Shown here one piece after another: positions 58,606 through 64,000 of a DNA stretch of 64,000 bases. The position numbers and the translations under genes are program-made. The notes under the pieces were generated by a model. That model had not been told where the DNA came from, searched no databases, and saw nothing but the letters and a program-made list of their open reading frames with translations. The stretch's first letter is position 1. Each line of letters opens with the position of its first letter. Source of the DNA: ZC4RG20 sp963782445 (GTDB taxonomy: Bacteria > Pseudomonadota > Gammaproteobacteria > Steroidobacterales > Rariloculaceae); the NCBI GenBank assembly GCA_963782445.1, contig CAWAJM010000001.1:1984001-2048000 (forward strand), given 5' to 3'.

Positions 58606-58998
58606 ATGAGCGAGATACCCGAGGACTTGAGTTACACGGCCGAGCACGAGTGGCTGCGTCGCGAGGACGACGGCACGGTGACCGTCGGCATCACGGACCA
58701 CGCGCAGGCGACGCTCGGCGAGCTCGTCTTCGTCGAGCTGCCCGAGGTCGGGCGGCACTTCGCGGCCGGCGATGCCTGCGCCGTCGTCGAATCGGTCAAG
58801 GCCGCGTCGGACGTGTTCGCGCCCGTGAGCGGCGAGGTGTCCGCCGTCAACGAGGCGCTGAGCGAGGCGCCCGAGAACGTCAACCAGGACCCTTACGGGG
58901 CGGGCTGGCTATTCCGGCTCGCCGTCGATGCGGGCCAGCCCTTCGACAATCTGCTCGACGCAGCCGCCTACGCCCAAGAGGCGGCGGCGGAGGAATAG
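58606..58998 (+). CDS. gcvH: Glycine cleavage H protein
   Basis: Lipoyl carrier of the complex. 130 residues; lipoylated Lys65 in AVVESVKAASDVFAPVSGEV, with YTAEHEWLRREDDGTVTVGI at the start and LSEAPENVNQDPYGAGWLFR at the end. Follows gcvT by 30 nt. Confidence 0.97.
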   Translation: MSEIPEDLSYTAEHEWLRREDDGTVTVGITDHAQATLGELVFVELPEVGRHFAAGDACAVVESVKAASDVFAPVSGEVSAVNEALSEAPENVNQDPYGAGWLFRLAVDAGQPFDNLLDAAAYAQEAAAEE

Positions 58999-59028
58999 CC
59001 TTCGCGGCACGGCGGGACGGATCGAACC

Positions 59029-60402
59029 ATGCCCTTCATACCTCATACCGAGGCAGACCTCGAGGAGATGCTCGCCGTCGTCGGCGTCGACGCCATCGAC
59101 CGTCTGTTCGACGAGATCCCCGCGGCGTTGCGCGTGCGGCGGCTCGAAGGCATGCCGCCCGCGCTCTCGGAGCACGAAGTCACACGGCTCATGCGGCAAC
59201 GCGCGGCCGAGGACGAAGGCCTCGCGTGCTTTGCGGGCGCCGGAGCCTACGAGCATCACATCCCGGCCGCCGTGTGGGAGCTCGCGACGCGCGGCGAGTT
59301 CTACACGGCGTACACACCCTATCAGGCCGAGGCGAGCCAGGGCACGCTGCAGCTCATCTACGAATACCAGAGCATGATCACGGCGCTGACGGGCATGGAC
59401 GCCGCGAATGCTTCGCTTTACGACGGCGCGTCGGCGCTCGCCGAAGCCGTGCTCATGGCCGTCAGGGCGCATCCGCGCGAGGCCTCGCGGCACGTGCTGC
59501 TGCCCGCCACGCTGCATCCGGCCTACGCGCGCGTCGTCGAGACGATCGTCGCGGCGCAGAACGTGCCGCTCGCGCGCGTCGACTACGATGCGGCCACGGG
59601 CACGACGCCGCTCGAGGCGCTCGCCCCGTGGCAGGATGCGCTTCCGGCCGCGCTCGTGATTCCGCAGCCGAACTATTTCGGTCGGCTCGAAGACGTCGAT
59701 GCGCTGACGGATTGGGCGGCGCGGCGCGGCGTGCTGACGATCGCGGCCGTGAATCCGCTCTCGCTCGCGATCCTGCCGCCGCCCGGCGAATGGGGCGGCG
59801 CGGGCGTCGACATCGTCTGCGGCGAGGGGCAGCCGCTCGGCGTGCCGCTGTGCTCGGGCGGCCCGTACTTCGGATTCATGGCGACGCGCGCCGCGCATCT
59901 GCGGCAGATGCCCGGCCGGCTCGTCGGCCGCACCGTCGACGCCGAGGGCCGGCTGGGCTATACGCTGACCTTGCAGGCCCGCGAGCAGCACATCCGCCGC
60001 TCCAAAGCAACGTCGAACATCTGCACGAACCAGGGGCTCATGGTCACGGCCGCGGCGATCTACGTCTCGATGCTCGGCGCCGAAGGTCTGTGGCGCGTGG
60101 CCGCCACGAGCCACGCCAACACCCGTGCCTTGGTCGAGGCGGTCGAGGCGATCCCGGGCGTCGAGCGCGCCTTCACGGGCCCTTTCTTTCACGAGTCCGT
60201 CCTGCGGCTCGACCGGCCCGCTGCGGGCGTTCTGCGCGGGCTCGCCGCGCGCGGCATCCTCGGCGGCGTCGACCTCGCGCCTACGCACCCGGAGCTCGGT
60301 AACGCGCTGCTCGTGTGCGTGACAGAGACGAAGGCGCGCGCCGACATCGAGGCCTATGCCGCCGCACTGGCCGCCGAGCTCGGTGGGTCCGGCGCCGGCT
60401 GA
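59029..60402 (+). CDS. gcvPA: Glycine dehydrogenase (decarboxylating) subunit 1
   Basis: Alpha part of the split P protein. 457 residues: FIPHTEADLEEMLAVVGVDA, FAGAGAYEHHIPAAVWELAT, FYTAYTPYQAEASQGTLQLI, and SNICTNQGLMVTAAAIYVSM. The PLP lysine is on subunit 2, so both are needed. The split form is typical of thermophiles, Gram-positives and some proteobacteria. 30 nt after gcvH. Confidence 0.96.
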   Translation: MPFIPHTEADLEEMLAVVGVDAIDRLFDEIPAALRVRRLEGMPPALSEHEVTRLMRQRAAEDEGLACFAGAGAYEHHIPAAVWELATRGEFYTAYTPYQAEASQGTLQLIYEYQSMITALTGMDAANASLYDGASALAEAVLMAVRAHPREASRHVLLPATLHPAYARVVETIVAAQNVPLARVDYDAATGTTPLEALAPWQDALPAALVIPQPNYFGRLEDVDALTDWAARRGVLTIAAVNPLSLAILPPPGEWGGAGVDIVCGEGQPLGVPLCSGGPYFGFMATRAAHLRQMPGRLVGRTVDAEGRLGYTLTLQAREQHIRRSKATSNICTNQGLMVTAAAIYVSMLGAEGLWRVAATSHANTRALVEAVEAIPGVERAFTGPFFHESVLRLDRPAAGVLRGLAARGILGGVDLAPTHPELGNALLVCVTETKARADIEAYAAALAAELGGSGAG

Positions 60403-60419
60403 CGGAGGACGCGAGCGGT

Positions 60420-61898
60420 ATGCGAGAAAGTTTGATATTCGAACAATCGAGGCCCGGCCGCTACGCGACGGTGCAGGCACCGGCCGAGCGTGCCTCGATC
60501 GAAGACCTACCCGAGCGCTTTCGGCGCCGGTCGCCGCCCTGCCTGCCGGAGGTCTCGGAGCTGCAGGCCGTGCGGCATTTCACGCGCCTCTCGCAGGAAA
60601 ATTTCTCGGTCGACACCCAGTTCTACCCGCTCGGCTCGTGCACGATGAAGTACAACCCCAAGGCCTGCGATACGCTGGCCCGGCTGCCGGGCTTCCTCGG
60701 CCGGCACCCGTACGCGCCGGACGCGCACGGGCAGGGCGTGCTCGGGTGCCTGTTCGAGCTGCAGGAGATGCTCAAGGCCGTGACGGGCATGCCGGCCGTC
60801 TCGCTCGCGCCCATGGCCGGCGCGCAGGGCGAGCTCTGCGGCATGCTCATGATCCGCGCCTATCACGCGGCCCGCGGCGAGCTCGCGCAGCGCACCGAAG
60901 TCCTCGTGCCGGACGCCGCGCATGGGACCAACCCGGCGACGGCCACGATGTGCGGCTTCAAGGTCGTCGAGCTCGCGACCGCGGCCGACGGCGACGTGGA
61001 CCTCGGGCTGCTCGAGCGCAAAGTCGGGCCCAACACGGCCGGCATCATGCTCACGAATCCCTCGACGCTCGGCTTGTTCGAGCGCCGCATCGTCGAGATC
61101 GCCGAAATCGTGCATCGCGCCGGCGGCCTGCTGTACTACGACGGCGCGAATCTCAACGCGATCCTCGGCAAGGTGCTGCCCGCAGACATGGGCTTCAACG
61201 TCATGCACGTCAATCTGCACAAAACCTTCTCGACGCCGCACGGCGGCGGCGGACCCGGGGCCGGGCCGGTCGGGGCCGCCGCTCGCCTCGAGCCGTATCT
61301 GCCCGTCCCGTTGGTCGGCCGCGACGGCGAGGCGTATCGGTGGATCGGCGAGACCGAAAGGCCGAGTACGATCGGGCGGCTCTCGACCTTCACAGGCAAC
61401 ATCGGCGTCCTGCTGCGGGCCTATGTCTACCTGCGCATGGTCGGCGCGGACGCGCTGCCCGCAGTCGCCGAATACGCGACGCTCAATGCCAACTACCTCG
61501 CCAAGCGGCTCGCGGACGCGGGCTTCGAGCTGGCCTTCCCCCATCGTCGCTCCGCCCACGAGTTCGTGATTACGCTGCGCCGGCTCGCGCGCGAACACGG
61601 CGTGCGGGCGGGCGATGTGGCCAAGGCTCTGCTCGACTACGGCTGTCATGCGCCGACGGCCTATTTCCCGCTGCTGGTGCCCGAGTGCCTGCTCATCGAG
61701 CCGACGGAGACCGAGCCGCGCGAAGTGCTCGACGCGTTCGTCGCGGCCATGGCCGACATCCTGCGGCGCGCGCGAGAGAATCCCGAGGACGTCAAAGGAG
61801 CGCCGTACAGCCTGCCGCTGCGGCGGCTCGACGAGGTCCGCGCGGCCAAGCATCTCGATCTGCGCTGGACGCCCCCGGGCGCGTCTGCTTCGTCCTGA
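60420..61898 (+). CDS. gcvPB: Glycine dehydrogenase (decarboxylating) subunit 2
   Basis: Beta part of the P protein with PLP Lys in NVMHVNLHKTFSTPHGGGGP near residue 272. 492 residues: FYPLGSCTMKYNPKACDTLA, PMAGAQGELCGMLMIRAYHA, VPDAAHGTNPATATMCGFKV, and FTGNIGVLLRAYVYLRMVGA. ATG at 60420 with GGAGG about 12 nt upstream; it starts 17 nt after gcvPA. Confidence 0.96.
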   Translation: MRESLIFEQSRPGRYATVQAPAERASIEDLPERFRRRSPPCLPEVSELQAVRHFTRLSQENFSVDTQFYPLGSCTMKYNPKACDTLARLPGFLGRHPYAPDAHGQGVLGCLFELQEMLKAVTGMPAVSLAPMAGAQGELCGMLMIRAYHAARGELAQRTEVLVPDAAHGTNPATATMCGFKVVELATAADGDVDLGLLERKVGPNTAGIMLTNPSTLGLFERRIVEIAEIVHRAGGLLYYDGANLNAILGKVLPADMGFNVMHVNLHKTFSTPHGGGGPGAGPVGAAARLEPYLPVPLVGRDGEAYRWIGETERPSTIGRLSTFTGNIGVLLRAYVYLRMVGADALPAVAEYATLNANYLAKRLADAGFELAFPHRRSAHEFVITLRRLAREHGVRAGDVAKALLDYGCHAPTAYFPLLVPECLLIEPTETEPREVLDAFVAAMADILRRARENPEDVKGAPYSLPLRRLDEVRAAKHLDLRWTPPGASASS

Positions 61899-61983
61899 TC
61901 GGCGCCGGCGCCGGGCTCGGCGCGGGACATCAGCCGGCGCGGCGCTGGCATGGCTCTTGCTTGGAGCTGGTCATCGGCATCGA

Positions 61984-62484
61984 ATGCGGGGGATTGCACG
62001 CGCCATGTGGTCGGAGCTCACTCAGCTGGTCGAGAACCGCTGCCGCGAGACGGGGGTGCACGGGCCGCGGCAGGCGCAAGCGCTGCTCGCGCTCTGCGGC
62101 GCCTTGAGCCATTGCGAGCTCGTCTTCGAGCGCCTCCACGCGGCCGGGCCGCGGCGCTCCCCGCGGGACGACCTCGACTGCGTGCTGGCGATGGACGCTC
62201 TGTTCGCCGTCCTGCACAACGTGCAGCCCGAGCTGCAACTGTTCGAGACGGAGCCCGCGACCGCGCTCGCGCGCTACGCCCGGCAGCCTGGGCACGGCGC
62301 CATCTCCGACCACCCGCCCGATCGCCTCAGGGAGCAGGTCGAGCTGTTGCGTTGGCTGCTGGCGCTCGAGGAGTCCGAGGGCGACCTCGAGATGCCGGTC
62401 CCGACCGCCTTCACGGGCGCGCGGCGCGAGCTCGGCAGGTTCGCTATGGAGCTCTTCGATCCGGGGCGGCTGCTGACCGACTGA
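61984..62484 (+). CDS. Hypothetical protein
   Basis: About 166 residues, no family recognised. Mostly helical and acidic: WSELTQLVENRCRETGVHGP, ALLALCGALSHCELVFERLH, DCVLAMDALFAVLHNVQPEL, and LREQVELLRWLLALEESEGD. No signal peptide or membrane segment. It follows gcvPB by about 85 nt. The start is ATG 61984 or, seven codons later, 62005; neither has a convincing ribosome binding site. Codon use resembles neighbouring genes, which favours a real gene. Confidence 0.6.
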   Translation: MRGIARAMWSELTQLVENRCRETGVHGPRQAQALLALCGALSHCELVFERLHAAGPRRSPRDDLDCVLAMDALFAVLHNVQPELQLFETEPATALARYARQPGHGAISDHPPDRLREQVELLRWLLALEESEGDLEMPVPTAFTGARRELGRFAMELFDPGRLLTD

Positions 62485-62505
62485 GCCGGGCCGCAACGGC
62501 CGCCT

Positions 62506-64000
62506 CTAGAAACCGACGCCGAGGTCCACCTGGAAGCGCTGCGTGCGGTCGCTGATGAAGGGATTCGCGGCGTCCTCATGCGCGTCGAGCGGCACGGCGT
62601 AGCTGATCCTGAGCTCGCCGAGCGGCAAGAGGACACGGGCCTCGATCCCGGCTGAGTGCCGCAATCGACTCCAGGCGAAACCGTAGTCGAGCGGCTGGCC
62701 CGCCGCATTGCGGAACCCGACGGCCTCCGTCGAGAACACGTTGCCGACGTTCGAGAAAGGCGCCGAGGCGCAGCCGTTTCTCCCAGCGGACGGGGCGGGC
62801 CATCAACAGATCGAACTGCGCCGCGACGAGCAGGTTGCCGCCGTAAGGGCGATCGAGCGAGTCGCGCGGTCCGAGCGTGCCCGCCTCGAAGCCGCGCACA
62901 GTCCCCGGGCCGCCCGCAAACCAGTTCAGGTAGGGCGGCAGGGACGTCGAGCCGCCGTAAGCGGCGCCGAAGCCGAACCGGCCGGTCAGCGCCGCCGTCC
63001 AACGCTTGGCGATGGGCCAATAGCGTGCCGCGTGGTAGTCCGCGAGAAAGTACTCCACGCCGCCAAGGGGCGTCGCGGCGCGCGCGCTCAGCGTCTGCTC
63101 GAGACCGGTTCTCGGAAACACGCTGCGATCGCGCGTGTCGTAGCGCCAGTCGAGGCGCAGCGTCAGCTCGTCGTAACGCGTCCCCGGGAAACCACCCGCT
63201 TCAGGGTGGCCGTTGGCGAGCATCCAGGCGATGAGCTGCGCGCTCGTGCCGGCCGTCGCCTTGAGGGACACGCGGTCCGCTTCGACGCCGACGTGGAGCC
63301 TTTGCGTCGTGTCACCTGAAGGCACGATCGGCGTGCGCTGGGGCGGCAGCGGCGGCGCTCCCGGAAGGCTCGGCGGCGCGACGGCCACGGCGCGTCCCGT
63401 CTCGTAGCCGTAGTCGAGGCGGAGACTGTCGAGGCTCACGTCGAGGTTCGAGGCATTCGCCGAAGCCTGGCTCATTTGGCGCGACGCGAGCGTCAGGTTA
63501 CGCGTGATGCCGCCGGGCGGCGCCGGGCGCGCGTAGGGCACGCCGTAGGAGAGTTCCTCGAGGGAGCTCAGCGTGCCGCCCTCCAGGCGCGCCGAGAAGC
63601 GCCGGCCGGTCCCAAACAGGTTTTCGTCCGTAAAGTAGAGATGCAGCGACGCGAGCAGCGAAGGCGAATAGCCGCCGCCGCCGCCGTAGCGGCGCGCGGG
63701 CGTCTGCTTGATGGCAACGATGACGTCGACCTCATCGGGGCTGCCGGGCACGGGCTTCAGGTCCGCCCGGGCGGCAGCGATGTAGGGCAGGCGCTCGAGC
63801 CGACGCAGCGACTGCTGCAGGGCAACCGTGTTGAGATAGGTGCCTTCGTACTGCAGCATCTGCCGCCGCAGCACTTTGTCGTCGATGCCGGAGACGCCCG
63901 TGAACTCGATCCGGTGCACGTACACGCGGCCCGTGCCAGGCTGTGCCGAGGCGGCGGCCCCGAGCAGCGACGCGAGCAGCAGCAGGCCCAATGCCGCGGT
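62506..64000 (-). pseudogene. Omp85/BamA-like outer-membrane protein with one POTRA, +1 frameshift (5' end off window)
   Basis: A signal-type segment (LGLLLLASLLGAAASAQ) runs off the right edge. One POTRA domain follows (VYVHRIEFTGVSGIDDKVLR ... VPGSPDEVDVIVAIKQT), then a 16-strand-type barrel: GGYSPSLLASLHLYFTDENL, WRYDTRDRSVFPRTGLEQTL, and FAGGPGTVRGFEAGTLGPRD, where VRGF is the conserved L6 motif of Omp85 barrels. Near 62743 the frame shifts: RLRLGAFLE is followed in the next frame by VGNVFSTEAVGFRNAAG and the last strand FQVDLGVGF. Removing one base from CTCGAACGTCG restores FLDVGNVFS. Both parts are conserved, so the lesion is recent, recoded, or a sequence error. Confidence 0.85.

Noticed and set aside
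60315..60419. Upstream extension of gcvPB
   Set aside because: The frame is open, but it overlaps the gcvPA coding sequence and is not conserved; ATG at 60420 fits the family start.

Overview
The window is a high-GC (roughly two-thirds G+C by eye), densely coded chromosomal segment of a Gammaproteobacterium. The evidence is gene order and architecture: the infC-rpmI-rplT-pheS-pheT-ihfA-merR block, a LysC-LysA (aspartokinase/diaminopimelate decarboxylase) fusion typical of Xanthomonadales-like lineages, a HisB with an N-terminal HAD domain fused to the dehydratase, and long-form HisG. Secreted proteins with a DGHPDLSGVW-type motif and a DUF6152-like protein hint at a Steroidobacter/Nevskia-like relative, but that is a guess. 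No phage, plasmid, CRISPR or intact insertion sequence was seen.

Layout. (1) 1-15.6 kb is an accessory stress and carbon-storage region: the N-terminus of a large Ser/Thr kinase receptor, an SPW-repeat membrane protein, 3-methyladenine DNA glycosylase, a Dps ferritin, a membrane protein, a cNMP-binding/TrxR-like flavoprotein, then a glycosyltransferase, HAD phosphatase, phosphoglucomutase, alpha-glucan phosphorylase and phosphoketolase. The last group would turn stored glucan into glucose-1-P, glucose-6-P and, after pentose-phosphate interconversion elsewhere, acetyl-P. Gene remnants (SDR-like, pirin-like) sit at its edges. (2) 15.9-25.3 kb: tRNA-Asn, uvrB, tRNA-Val, then single-gene units (GNAT, nitronate monooxygenase, NmrA-like reductase, GST, SYLF protein, small envelope proteins). 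(3) 25.5-31.0 kb: the translation cluster and tRNA-Pro(GGG), followed by a truncated DUF748/AsmA-like gene. (4) 31.7-34.6 kb: an AT-rich patch, an ExeA-like AAA ATPase with a FHA domain, and a convergent class III cyclase-like protein. (5) 34.7-39.0 kb: ilvD and the lysC-lysA fusion. (6) 39.2-43.6 kb: secreted or oxidative proteins. (7) 43.6-56.6 kb: a long minus-strand convoy, read as ilvC-ilvE-leuC-leuD-leuB and then trpR-like regulator-hisG-D-C-B-H-A-F-E. (8) 56.9-62.5 kb: peroxiredoxin, the glycine cleavage genes gcvT-gcvH-gcvPA-gcvPB and a small unknown gene. (9) The right edge holds a frameshifted Omp85/BamA-like outer-membrane protein.

The most unusual points are in the histidine operon. 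The HisB phosphatase half has lost its HAD catalytic residues, hisI is missing between hisF and hisE, hisF appears to start at AUU, and hisC carries a +1 frameshift. The same 11-nt sequence surrounds a second +1 frameshift in the Omp85 gene. Regulatory DNA is readable at two promoters: a perfect palindrome over the -10 region of the trpR-like/his promoter, and a promoter, leader ORF, antiterminator and terminator arrangement before ilvC. Two copies of a GGGGTCAGAGCCC double palindrome and one large cruciform-like element lie in intergenic spaces.
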